Source: Bermanella sp034111105 (lineage in GTDB: Bacteria; Pseudomonadota; Gammaproteobacteria; Pseudomonadales; Oceanobacteraceae). From it: a DNA stretch of 34,378 nt. The DNA lies in NCBI GenBank assembly GCA_034111105.1, contig JAWUXY010000170.1:1-34378 (forward strand), written 5' to 3'. Below, in pieces: positions 5,797 to 13,733 of this stretch (its first letter is position 1; each line of letters begins with the position of its first letter). Made by a program: the position numbers and the translations under genes. The notes below the pieces were generated by a model. The model searched no databases. It was given only the letters and a program-made list of their open reading frames with translations, and was not told the origin of the DNA.

Positions 5797-8241
5797 ATGT
5801 TTTGGCTTTTATTACTTATTACCGTTGCTGGCTTGATTACCGTCATGCGCAAAGAAGCAGGGGCAATCGCAGCAATCGCTGTCTTTATCGCCATGGGGTT
5901 GGCAAGTGCCGCCGTTGGTCACAAATTATTAGGATTTGTTTTATATTTAGGTGCGGCCGCAACCGCACTAACAGGCTTAGTGCCTTTTAGGCGTTTATGG
6001 CTAACACCCAGTCTTTTTAATATGTTCAAACGTGTGGCACCAAAAGTATCGGCCACCGAGCAAGTGGCACTGGATGCCGGAACCGTCAGTTGGGATGGCG
6101 AGTTATTTTCAGGCAAACCAAACTGGAATAAATTACTTGAGAACCCATGTGGTGAACTCAGCGCAGAAGAACAAGCTTTTATAGACAAGCAGTGCACTGA
6201 AGTTGTCTCAAAATGCAACAGCTGGGATGTGGCCGTTGAACGCGCCGACTTACCAAAAGAAGTATGGGACTACCTAAAGAAAGAAGGCTTTTTTGGCATG
6301 ATTATTCCTAAGTCCTATGGCGGCTTAGAATTTTCAGCAAAAGCCCAATCCGCGGTATTACAAAAGCTCGCCACCAATGAAAGCTTAATGGTATCCGTTG
6401 GCGTGCCCAACTCGTTAGGGCCCGGTGAACTGCTGTTAAAATACGGCACCCAAGAACAAAAAGATCATTACCTGCCACGCTTAGCCGATGGCCGTGAGAT
6501 TCCTTGCTTTGGTTTAACCGGCCCTCGCGCTGGCTCAGATGCAACGTCCTTGCCTGATACTGGCGTTGTCTGTAAAGGCGAATTTGAAGGCAAAGAAGTG
6601 CTTGGTTTAAAACTCAATTTTGAAAAACGCTGGATCACCCTAGCACCCATCGCCACCGTTGTCGGCTTAGCGTTTCGCATGCTTGATCCTGACAACTTAC
6701 TAGGCAAAGGCAAAGACCGCGGCATCACTTGCGCACTGGTTCCGCGCAATACAAAAGGCATGGAAATTGGCCGTCGTCATTGCCCTATCGGTGGGCCATT
6801 TTTAAATGGCCCTATTAAAGGCACAGACATGTTCATTCCGCTTGAGTACATCATTGGCGGTGAAGAAATGGCGGGGGAAGGCTGGCGCATGCTGGTCGAA
6901 TGCTTATCGGTCGGCCGCTGTATTACACTGCCCTCTGGTGCCGCTGGCGCCGGCGCTTATGCGGTCGGCACCAGTGGTGGCTTTACAAGAGTACGTCGCC
7001 AGTTCAATACCCCCGTCGCCGATATGGAAGGTGTACAAGAACCATTAGCTCGCATTATGGCCAATACCTATATTGCCCAAAGCGCAGTTAAACACACCGC
7101 AAACATGGTCGATAACGATGAAAAACCATCGGTACCTTCTGCCATTTTAAAGTATCACTTAACCGAAATGCAGCGCAGTATTTTGAGTGACGCCATGGAT
7201 GTACATGGTGGCAAAGCCGTTACCCTTGGGCCTCGTAATTATCTTGGCATTGGTTACAGCAGCAACCCTGTATCGATTACGGTAGAAGGGGCTAACATCA
7301 TGACTCGCTCATTGATGATTTTTGGTCAAGGTGCCATTCGTTGCCACCCATATGTATTGGATGAACTGGCCGCTAAAAATAATGATGATATCAAAGCGTT
7401 TGATATCGCCTTCTTCAAACACGTTGGTTTAATTTTTGGTAACGCCGCTCGTGCATTAACCCTTGGTTTACGCATTGGTAAAGCACAAGTGCCATTTGAT
7501 GACGCCGCAAAACCTTATGCTCAGGGCGTTGCTCGCTTTAGCGCAGCCTTTGGCTTATGTGCCGACGCCGCCATGAGCACACTTGGCGCCGAGCTTAAAA
7601 TGCGTGAGCTTATTTCAGCTCGATTAGGCGACATACTTTCAAATATGTATTTGGCCTCTATGGTGTTAAAAAACTGGCACGAATCAGACAAAGTAGACGG
7701 CGAAAAAGCGCTCATGCAATACAGTCTTAATCTGCTGTTATATAACATGGAAAATTCATTAGATGAGTTTTTACAAAACTTACCCAACCGAATCGTCGCC
7801 CAAACATTACGCGTACTCACCATGCCGCTAGGTCGTCGCTGGAACAAACCCCATGATGACTTAACGCGTGAAATTGCTGTTAGCTGCTCTACCGATACTG
7901 CCATTCGTCATAAAATATTAGCCGGATGTTGGACCACGCCCGGCAATGACAAAGTCGATAACCCTGTTGCAAGATACAACGAGCTATTAAAAGACTACGA
8001 AAAAGCAGAAGAGCTGTATCGCCGAGCCAATAAAGCCTATGCCAAAGGGGATATTCCTATGGAAGCACTTCACCCAGAGCAACGTTTTAGTGAAGCACTC
8101 AAGGCTAAAATCTACAGCGAAGGGGAAGCCGAATTCATGGCAAAATATGAAGCGAATGTACTGGAAATGTTAACGGTAGATGACTTTGCTTTTAATGCCT
8201 TTGCGCAAGACAAAGCAAGTGTAATTAATCACAACCCTTAA
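5797..8241 (+). CDS. fadE: Acyl-CoA dehydrogenase FadE
   Basis: This 814-residue protein has the same length as E. coli FadE. It performs the first step of fatty-acid beta-oxidation, oxidising acyl-CoA to trans-2-enoyl-CoA with FAD. The N-terminus has two hydrophobic segments (about 1-20 and 25-65), which set FadE apart from soluble acyl-CoA dehydrogenases and suggest membrane association. The core follows: an N-terminal helical domain from about residue 125 (PKEVWDYLKKEGFFGMIIPK), the middle beta domain with CFGLTGPRAGSDA, and the C-terminal helical domain with MDVHGGKAV and TVEGANIMTRSLMIFGQGAIR. A C-terminal extension of about 270 residues is typical of this subfamily. AGGGA precedes the ATG by 6 nt. 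A bidirectional terminator follows and the gene stands alone. Confidence 0.95.
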   Translation: MFWLLLLITVAGLITVMRKEAGAIAAIAVFIAMGLASAAVGHKLLGFVLYLGAAATALTGLVPFRRLWLTPSLFNMFKRVAPKVSATEQVALDAGTVSWDGELFSGKPNWNKLLENPCGELSAEEQAFIDKQCTEVVSKCNSWDVAVERADLPKEVWDYLKKEGFFGMIIPKSYGGLEFSAKAQSAVLQKLATNESLMVSVGVPNSLGPGELLLKYGTQEQKDHYLPRLADGREIPCFGLTGPRAGSDATSLPDTGVVCKGEFEGKEVLGLKLNFEKRWITLAPIATVVGLAFRMLDPDNLLGKGKDRGITCALVPRNTKGMEIGRRHCPIGGPFLNGPIKGTDMFIPLEYIIGGEEMAGEGWRMLVECLSVGRCITLPSGAAGAGAYAVGTSGGFTRVRRQFNTPVADMEGVQEPLARIMANTYIAQSAVKHTANMVDNDEKPSVPSAILKYHLTEMQRSILSDAMDVHGGKAVTLGPRNYLGIGYSSNPVSITVEGANIMTRSLMIFGQGAIRCHPYVLDELAAKNNDDIKAFDIAFFKHVGLIFGNAARALTLGLRIGKAQVPFDDAAKPYAQGVARFSAAFGLCADAAMSTLGAELKMRELISARLGDILSNMYLASMVLKNWHESDKVDGEKALMQYSLNLLLYNMENSLDEFLQNLPNRIVAQTLRVLTMPLGRRWNKPHDDLTREIAVSCSTDTAIRHKILAGCWTTPGNDKVDNPVARYNELLKDYEKAEELYRRANKAYAKGDIPMEALHPEQRFSEALKAKIYSEGEAEFMAKYEANVLEMLTVDDFAFNAFAQDKASVINHNP

Positions 8242-8269
8242 ACACATTAGTTTAAAAATAAGTAGGCAT

Positions 8270-8298
8270 AAAAAAACCGCTCATTGAGCGGTTTTTTT
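8270..8298. terminator. Bidirectional terminator between fadE and the beta-barrel gene
   Basis: AAAAAACCGCTCA at 8271-8283 and TGAGCGGTTTTTT at 8285-8297 are exact reverse complements around one base. The hairpin ends fadE on the plus strand and, with its A-tract read as T on the other strand, the convergent gene at 8314-8940. Confidence 0.9.
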
Positions 8299-8313
8299 AT
8301 TGAAAATTACAAA

Positions 8314-8940
8314 TTAAAATTTATAACGGGCAGACAGAGCAACAGAACTTAACACTGAAGTGAGTTCAATCTCCTCAGTACCGCTATAATAACCATAATC
8401 ATAGCTATAGTTATTCTGATATTCGATTGTTTGCCATGAAATCACTTTAACCTGATAAGCCACTTCAAATTCTATGTGCTCATTAACAGGGATTAATAGA
8501 CCCGCCATTACATTGAAAGCCACACCTTCTAAATCACCGTTATTATAAAAAAGCTCGCCAGTATCTTCATATTCATACAACCCAAAACCCACACCTAAAT
8601 AAGGCTGTACTGTAGCATCCTTTAGAAAAGGGAAGTGCCAATCGATATCAACGCCAGAGTATTCTGTTTCCCCACCAGAAGATTTCGTTTCGAGATCAAT
8701 AGAGGTAAAACTTAACTGAACACGTTTTTGGGATCGAAATTGATATCCGATTATAAGCCTAGTTTGATCTTGATCAACATCAGTGTCAGTCATCATCCCA
8801 CGTGATTCTGCCTCAATCGTACCTGAGCCAGTAGAAAACCCAAAACCCAAGTATATGTGATCATTATCTTCATCCGCCATTACGCTAAACGAACTAGAAA
8901 GCACCAAACAAGAAACAAACATTCTTAACAACGTATTCAC
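8314..8940 (-). CDS. Outer-membrane beta-barrel protein (OmpW/opacity-like fold)
   Basis: This 208-residue protein has a Sec signal peptide (cleavage likely after SVMA, residue about 22) and then alternating amphipathic strands such as RLIIGYQF, VQPYLGVGFGLYEY, FNVMAGLLIPV and IEFEVAYQV. It ends in ALSARYKF, and the terminal Phe is the usual BamA recognition signal. Size and pattern fit an eight-stranded barrel. An acidic, Tyr-rich stretch (about 175-190) could form a surface loop. The function is unknown: such proteins include small porins, adhesins and enzymes. It converges on fadE, with the shared terminator between them, and has a TATAAT 33 bp before its start, so it is probably monocistronic. 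Confidence 0.75.
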   Translation of the reverse strand: MNTLLRMFVSCLVLSSSFSVMADEDNDHIYLGFGFSTGSGTIEAESRGMMTDTDVDQDQTRLIIGYQFRSQKRVQLSFTSIDLETKSSGGETEYSGVDIDWHFPFLKDATVQPYLGVGFGLYEYEDTGELFYNNGDLEGVAFNVMAGLLIPVNEHIEFEVAYQVKVISWQTIEYQNNYSYDYGYYSGTEEIELTSVLSSVALSARYKF

Positions 8941-8972
8941 AAATATTCCTTTGCAAAATTAAAAGTTGGCGG

Positions 8973-8978
8973 ATTATA
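8973..8978 (-). promoter_or_regulatory. Candidate -10 box of the beta-barrel gene
   Basis: The minus strand reads TATAAT 33 bp before the ATG. The best -35-like hexamer, TTGTTT at 8999-9004, is 20 bp away, which is too far for a strong promoter. Confidence 0.35.
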
Positions 8979-9033
8979 CATACGCTGTATTTTAAATAAA
9001 CAATATAAACGTCGTTCGTGATGAAATAGGCAG

Positions 9034-9188
9034 AATCCCCTAAATTAGCAATGATATCGACATAATTCCCTAAATAAGTCGCGTTTTGGGTAACAGAATA
9101 ATTGGTTTACTTAGATCTAGAAGAGTGAACCATGAAACACAGCCAGAAAATAGATAATTACCAAAAGTCAATATACCCGAGTATATAG
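9034..9188 (+). mobile_element. Possible remnant of an insertion element
   Basis: Two related sites 30 bp apart (AATCCCCTAAATTAG at 9034 and AATTCCCTAAATAAG at 9064) precede a well-formed ribosome site (GAAGAGTG) and an ATG at 9132. That frame gives only MKHSQKIDNYQKSIYPSI before a stop at 9186. Repeated short sites upstream of a truncated frame resemble the left end of some transposons where transposase binds. I do not recognise the element, and no transposase body or inverted-repeat partner is found. The position next to the repeat at 9269 makes it worth noting. Confidence 0.2.
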
Positions 9189-9268
9189 GAAACTATTATT
9201 GGCCTTCTCTACTCGCATAAAAGCAGCCTAATTATATCAATCAAATAATTGAGCGTATTACATTCATA

Positions 9269-9359
9269 CTAAAGCGAGACCACAAGCCCAAACGTAGTAC
9301 GGGTTTCATCGGTTATAGCATCATTATCGTTATATACCGATTCAAGCACAAAGTGCACA
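9269..9359 (-). pseudogene. Detached 3' end of the 908-residue protein gene (left copy of 91-bp direct repeat)
   Basis: These 91 bp match 24390-24480 in the same orientation at 87 of 91 positions; differences are at 9282, 9299, 9318 and 9354. On the minus strand they encode, in frame, the last 29 residues and the TAG stop of the large gene at 24390-27116, with VLESVYNDND followed by ITDETRTTFGL readable in both. Three of the four changes alter the amino acid (E to V, V to A, R to H), which suggests the copy is no longer under selection. Similarity stops abruptly at the stop codon on one side and fades after 9359 on the other. The copy begins 20 bp downstream of the tonB stop, so the two copies bracket the whole haem cluster. 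Confidence 0.85.
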
Positions 9360-9379
9360 TGAAAACATAGAATAAAATA

Positions 9380-10132
9380 TTAAAGTAAAAAGAAATTAAT
9401 AGGTACAACCACATTCTTATTACTTGCAATAAAGACATGAGGAGGCGAAGGTAAGGGCAATGCTCGATTGATCACCGCCTTCGCTTCCCGATTTAATAGC
9501 GGGAATTTAGATTCATCTAAAATTTTTATATTGGTTGCAAAACCAGAAACATCAACATCAAAACTGACCAAAACACTACCTTGCTGATATTTTTTTCTAG
9601 CCGCTATTGGGTAGCGCTTGTATTGCATTAAATGTGCGAGTACTTTTGCCTGCCAATCAGCAACTATTTTTGTATTCGCAAGTGCGCTATCACCTTGGAC
9701 TTCTTGACTGTTTTCTTTTTCATTTTTTTCTTCTTTAATTTCAACTGCTCTAAATTCTTCTTTTACGTCCGGTTGATCATTAAGCTCTAATTCATTCATT
9801 TCTTTTTGATCAATGACGGCTTCTTTTTTCTTTACAATATATTTTTTAAGTTGTCCGTTATCAGACTGACTAACATGAATATCATGTGTTTTATCTGGTT
9901 TTTCTTGCTTTTTATTTGATAGCCTAGATTTCTCTGATATGTCATTCGCTATACTGTTATTAAAAGATGCCGGTGCAATAGTAATCGCAATAGGGGCCGT
10001 ATTTTTTATTGGCTGAATTACCGAAATTTCAAATGAATGAATCGCCATAAAGTAGACACCAGCGTGTAATAAAAAAGCAATCAGTAACGATATCGGCCAC
10101 AGCATACGAACCGAATGACCTCCTATTCGCAT
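9380..10132 (-). CDS. tonB: TonB-family energy transducer of the haem cluster
   Basis: This 250-residue protein has an N-terminal membrane anchor (about 9-32), a long periplasmic spacer (about 45-155) and a C-terminal TonB domain (about 160-250, from WQAKVLAHLMQYKRYP to NFFLL). It passes proton-motive energy from ExbBD to the HasR receptor. The spacer is rich in Lys, Glu and Asp rather than the usual Pro-Glu/Pro-Lys repeats, which is unusual. It is the last gene of the cluster, 4 bp after exbD, and corresponds in position and role to HasB, the dedicated TonB of the Serratia has operon. A second in-frame ATG, at codon 10, is a weaker start. The sequence here is visibly AT-rich compared with fadE. 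Confidence 0.85.
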   Translation of the reverse strand: MRIGGHSVRMLWPISLLIAFLLHAGVYFMAIHSFEISVIQPIKNTAPIAITIAPASFNNSIANDISEKSRLSNKKQEKPDKTHDIHVSQSDNGQLKKYIVKKKEAVIDQKEMNELELNDQPDVKEEFRAVEIKEEKNEKENSQEVQGDSALANTKIVADWQAKVLAHLMQYKRYPIAARKKYQQGSVLVSFDVDVSGFATNIKILDESKFPLLNREAKAVINRALPLPSPPHVFIASNKNVVVPINFFLL

Positions 10133-10136
10133 GCTA

Positions 10137-10562
10137 TTACTCTGCCTTATTGCTGATTAACGATATTTTTGTATAACCTGCAGACCGAATGTCATCTAGC
10201 AAGGTTACAAAATTGCCATAATCCACTTTATTATCTGCTCGGATATAAATAACACGCCCAGTATCATTGTTCGTCATCGTCATAATTTCAGATAAGAAAT
10301 TTTCTTTCTTTGTCTTTATTTTATCATCATTAATGTAAACATCTAATTCTGGTGTTAAAGATATAACAATTGGATCGTCTTCTTCTACCTTTTTATCAGA
10401 CGATGAGGATGGTAATTCGAGTGGAATTTCGACTTTAGAAAGCGGAATCGCCACCATAAAAATAATAAGCAATACCAACATAACATCAATAAAGGGGGTC
10501 ATGTTTATTTCTGATATCTCTTCGATCTGGCTACTGGATTGACGTGAAGGACTTGGCATCAT
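10137..10562 (-). CDS. exbD: ExbD-type proton-channel subunit
   Basis: This 141-residue protein is a member of the ExbD/TolR family. The single transmembrane helix (about 22-42) begins with INMTPFIDVMLVLLIIFMV. Its Asp in PFIDVML is the conserved proton-carrying residue. The periplasmic domain follows, with VIYIRADNKVDYGNFVTLLDDIRSAG typical of the family. Together with ExbB it forms the inner-membrane motor that powers TonB. It lies 2 bp after exbB and 4 bp before tonB, so the three are almost certainly translated from one message. Confidence 0.93.
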   Translation of the reverse strand: MMPSPSRQSSSQIEEISEINMTPFIDVMLVLLIIFMVAIPLSKVEIPLELPSSSSDKKVEEDDPIVISLTPELDVYINDDKIKTKKENFLSEIMTMTNNDTGRVIYIRADNKVDYGNFVTLLDDIRSAGYTKISLISNKAE

Positions 10563-10564
10563 AT

Positions 10565-11359
10565 TTAATTTTTAACCGCTGCTATAACAGCATTATCGTC
10601 AAGCAAAGAACCGTGATATTGTTTTAAATGCAATTCTAATTGTCGACTTGCTATTAATAATATATTTGACGATATGACATCTAAATGTTTTTGATATCCA
10701 GTTACTTTACGGCTAAAGTAATTATAAAAAATGACGGCAGGTATTGCGGCTACTAAGCCAAATGCAGTTGCTAATAACGCCTCAGCTATCCCTGGTGCGA
10801 CCACGGCTAAATTAGTCGTTTCATTTTCAGCAATTCCAATAAAACTATTCATGATCCCCCATACAGTACCAAACAAGCCTACAAATGGTGCAACCGAACC
10901 CACGGAAGCTAAAATCCCCGTCCCGGTTAATCGCTCAGAAACAAGTGCGACGGTGATTGTATTTAATCTTTCTATAATGCGGGACTTCGCTTTTTCATCA
11001 TCCCCCGTGTGATGGACTGTCCAATCGTATTCTTGCTTGGCTGCACTTAATAATTCATATTCCGGCGTGTTCTTATTCATCATGACACTTTCACCAAGCT
11101 GCTGGGCATTAACGATGCACATATTTAACGCCTTACTGTTTTTAATGGCCGATGTCAGCTCTACTTGTTTAACAAATAAAATGCTCCAGCATACAACAGA
11201 TGCAAACATCAATGCGCCCATCACACTTTTTACAACCCAATCAGCTTGGTTTAGCAGTGCATCTATGCTCAATTCACCGCTACTATCTGCTGAAAACGCA
11301 TCCATTGAGATCACACATAAGAAAAGTACTAGCAGTGATGATATTTTTTTTACTGACAT
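10565..11359 (-). CDS. exbB: ExbB-type proton-channel subunit
   Basis: This 264-residue protein is a MotA/TolQ/ExbB family member with a cleavable N-terminal signal (to about DAFSA, residue 24), as in the longer ExbB proteins. Three membrane helices are seen: about 40-62, 145-170 (LASVGSVAPFVGLFGTVWGIM) and 185-210 (GIAEALLATAFGLVAAIPAVIFYNYF). The last two line the proton path with ExbD. Its start codon overlaps the end of the DUF454 gene by 10 bp, implying coupled translation. It supplies energy for TonB/HasR within this cluster. Confidence 0.93.
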   Translation of the reverse strand: MSVKKISSLLVLFLCVISMDAFSADSSGELSIDALLNQADWVVKSVMGALMFASVVCWSILFVKQVELTSAIKNSKALNMCIVNAQQLGESVMMNKNTPEYELLSAAKQEYDWTVHHTGDDEKAKSRIIERLNTITVALVSERLTGTGILASVGSVAPFVGLFGTVWGIMNSFIGIAENETTNLAVVAPGIAEALLATAFGLVAAIPAVIFYNYFSRKVTGYQKHLDVISSNILLIASRQLELHLKQYHGSLLDDNAVIAAVKN

Positions 11360-11739
11360 TTTTGATTCTCATTATTCGATGACGACCGACTCGGGCGACT
11401 CCAAATCCAGATAGCACCTATTCCCATGCCACATGCGGCCAACACAACAGATGGTATATGTGTAACAAATAAACACATAACGATTAACCCAATAATCATT
11501 GTACACGCCGATATAATTTTATATTTCAACGCGACAACTCGATCGTTATGCCAATCCTTCAAAGGGGGTCCAAACAATTTATGACTGTGTAGCCATTGCT
11601 GAAGTCGCGGAGAGCTTTTTCCCGCGGCCCACGCCGCGATTAAAACAAACTCTGTGGTTGGTAATCCTGGTGTCACGACACCAAGAAACGCAATGGCGAT
11701 ACAAATATAGGCAAGGCATAAATACGGCCATTTCAACAC
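11350..11739 (-). CDS. DUF454 (YbaN-like) inner-membrane protein
   Basis: I place the start at the GTG at 11739, directly after the haem oxygenase stop and behind GGAG. This gives 129 residues, close to E. coli YbaN, and avoids the 92-bp overlap that the upstream ATG at 11835 would need. Family marks are GVVTPGLPTTEFVLIAAWAA, KSSPRLQQWLHSHKLFGPPL and DWHNDRVV. Two to three membrane helices are visible, followed by a basic tail. The biochemical role of DUF454 is unknown. Its place between haem oxygenase and exbB suggests a part in haem or iron handling at the inner membrane. Confidence 0.8.
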   Translation of the reverse strand: MLKWPYLCLAYICIAIAFLGVVTPGLPTTEFVLIAAWAAGKSSPRLQQWLHSHKLFGPPLKDWHNDRVVALKYKIISACTMIIGLIVMCLFVTHIPSVVLAACGMGIGAIWIWSRPSRSSSNNENQKCQ

Positions 11740-11743
11740 GAGA

Positions 11744-12361
11744 CTAGAACTCCAAAAAAGCAGCGCGAGCCTGATCACGAACAAATGAAAATGCAGCCGC
11801 TGCGCCTTCGCACGCTTGTAGCTGTTCTGTTTCATTTAATGATAAAGCATCAATTTTGTGTTTGAATTCACGCCAATGTTTTCCTCTTCCATCAGAATGG
11901 CCCGCTAAATGTGACGCGCCAAACTCTTCATGACAACCCAGCTCTTTAGCAAATTTAAACAAAAATGCACCGCCAATATTTGAACCCTCTATTGCATAAA
12001 GCCAACCAAGAGCCTGTGCATTGGTTATATTAAGGACAGGAATATTTTTGACGAAAAGAGGTAGCTCGGCTGGGTCTTTCATTAAATCTAAGCAATCATT
12101 AATGACTTGCTCAAGACGGCAATGACCTTCTAATCCAGAAAGCTGTTTATTTAACGTTTCGTTATGATACAAAGGTTGCACCAACCAATGAAAGCAATAC
12201 TGCATACGCAAAAATCGCGCATAATTACCCAAGCTAGCAAACGGCTTACTTTTCATGATTAGTTGATCAAGAGATTCATGGCTGTCATGTGTGCTCATTT
12301 TCAATCGAACCGTAAGGGGATGAGTCACTTCAGACAAGTGCTCTACAGCATCTTGAGTCAT
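11744..12361 (-). CDS. Haem oxygenase (HmuO/PigA-like)
   Basis: This 205-residue protein is of usual length for bacterial haem oxygenases, which open haem to biliverdin, CO and Fe2+ using reductant and O2. THDSHESLDQLIM puts His28 where the proximal haem ligand is expected. YAIEGSNIGGAFLFK is the distal helix, whose glycines make room for O2 over the iron. The mature enzyme is cytoplasmic. AGGAAA precedes the start. It lies 77 bp after hasE and 4 bp before the DUF454 start, inside the haem-uptake unit, so capture and degradation are expressed together. Whether it opens the alpha or the beta/delta meso bridge, as PigA does, cannot be told. Confidence 0.88.
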   Translation of the reverse strand: MTQDAVEHLSEVTHPLTVRLKMSTHDSHESLDQLIMKSKPFASLGNYARFLRMQYCFHWLVQPLYHNETLNKQLSGLEGHCRLEQVINDCLDLMKDPAELPLFVKNIPVLNITNAQALGWLYAIEGSNIGGAFLFKFAKELGCHEEFGASHLAGHSDGRGKHWREFKHKIDALSLNETEQLQACEGAAAAFSFVRDQARAAFLEF

Positions 12362-12438
12362 GATATTTCCTATATTAAATTATCCATTTATATATAAGAC
12401 GAACAGCACTGATAAAAGTACCGTTTTTTATTGAAAAT

Positions 12439-13731
12439 TTAATTTTCAGCCAATGCCTTAGGAATGCGATCAAATACAGGCTTAAACAAGTAACTCAGCA
12501 TAGAACGTTCACCATTGCTCATAAATGCCTGCACAGGCATGCCAGGCTGCAACGCTAGTTGATTCGTTGGACCACTATCAAATGCGATACTCGCGGCATA
12601 ATACGGCTGGCCTGTGTTTTCATTAATTTGCCGATCTGTGGCCAGCTTCACTACTTTCCCGTCTACTTTTGGGGTTTGGCTACGATTAAACGACGTAAAC
12701 ATTAGCTCTACCACTTGGTTCATGTGAATACTATCAATCACATCAACAGGGATTTGAACATCAGCCACCAACTGCTTGTTATGAGGCACAATTTCCATGA
12801 GTATTTCAGCGGGTTTAACCACGCCTCCTTGGCTATGGATATTCAGACTAACCACCTGACCTGACACACTGGCAACAACATCACGACTTTGTTGAATCAA
12901 CTCAGCCGCTTTGTACTTTTGAAATGAGGCATCCAGTGTCATCTGACTGTCTATCAACTGCTTACTTAATTGATGGTTATGATTGGAAACTAATTGCGTA
13001 AGTTGTGCATTAATCTCACGAATTCTTGCGACTTGGTACTGTAAGTCTGCTTGTGCACTTGCACGCTCAGTACGCGCCTCGGATGCGATAAGTTGCAATT
13101 CATCTAATTTATCTTTTGCTGCAAAACCTTGTTCGACTAATTCATTCACATTATTTATGCGTTTATCATAAAGTGCTAAGCGTTCATCTAAGCTATTTAT
13201 GACATTTTTTAATCCCGCTATTCTTGCTGAGGTACTGAGTCTGGATTCCACGAAAACCTGTTTATCGCTTTCTATTATTCGCTTTGAGTCCAATAAAAAT
13301 CGTTCTTGCAACTGCAATGCTTCTTTGACAGAGTCATCATTATCGATGACAGCTAATAACGTTGAGTTTAATATAATTTGTGTGCCGTTTCGCTCAGCCT
13401 GTAAACGCAGTTTTTGAGCAATATTAGAATAGTATTGAAGCCTAGCCGCATCATATTCTGCTTGAGTTGCAGAGCCATCCAAGCGCACCAGTAACTGCCC
13501 TTTTTTAACCCACTGCCCATCCTCTACTAAAATATCACTCACAATTCCTTTTTCTTGCGCTTGAATAATTTTGCGGTTACCTGCAACTATTAAATTACCA
13601 TCCACAACAACACCTTTATCTAAAGGTGCGAACGATGCCCACACTATGAATATACCAAAGGTCATACCAACTACGAGCCAGCCTAAATAAACGGTTTTTT
13701 TGGTGCTATTAAGTGTTGCCATATTTTTCAT
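12439..13731 (-). CDS. hasE: HasE: membrane fusion protein of type I secretion
   Basis: This 430-residue protein belongs to the HlyD/PrtE/HasE family. It has a short cytoplasmic N-terminus, one membrane helix (about 14-34), a biotinyl-lipoyl-like half motif (VVVDGNLIVAGNRKIIQAQEKG then ILVEDGQWVKKGQLLVRL), and a long alpha-helical hairpin (about 95-280, coiled coil). The second lipoyl half and beta barrel follow (VSGQVVSLNIHSQGGVV to PVQAFMSNGERSMLSYLFKP). It links the HasD ATPase to an outer-membrane TolC protein so HasA can leave the cell in one step. No TolC-like gene is present here, so a chromosomal one is presumed. It starts 2 bp after the hasD stop. Confidence 0.9.
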   Translation of the reverse strand: MKNMATLNSTKKTVYLGWLVVGMTFGIFIVWASFAPLDKGVVVDGNLIVAGNRKIIQAQEKGIVSDILVEDGQWVKKGQLLVRLDGSATQAEYDAARLQYYSNIAQKLRLQAERNGTQIILNSTLLAVIDNDDSVKEALQLQERFLLDSKRIIESDKQVFVESRLSTSARIAGLKNVINSLDERLALYDKRINNVNELVEQGFAAKDKLDELQLIASEARTERASAQADLQYQVARIREINAQLTQLVSNHNHQLSKQLIDSQMTLDASFQKYKAAELIQQSRDVVASVSGQVVSLNIHSQGGVVKPAEILMEIVPHNKQLVADVQIPVDVIDSIHMNQVVELMFTSFNRSQTPKVDGKVVKLATDRQINENTGQPYYAASIAFDSGPTNQLALQPGMPVQAFMSNGERSMLSYLFKPVFDRIPKALAEN

Positions 13732-13733
13732 AT

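Noticed and set aside
10731..11012. Plus-strand frame inside exbB
   Set aside because: It is the antisense of a strongly conserved ExbB membrane region, with no start signal.
12432..12448. Terminator at the end of hasE
   Set aside because: TGAAAATTTAATTTTCA is a palindrome but entirely AT-rich and not followed by a T-tract on the minus strand. The next gene continues the operon.
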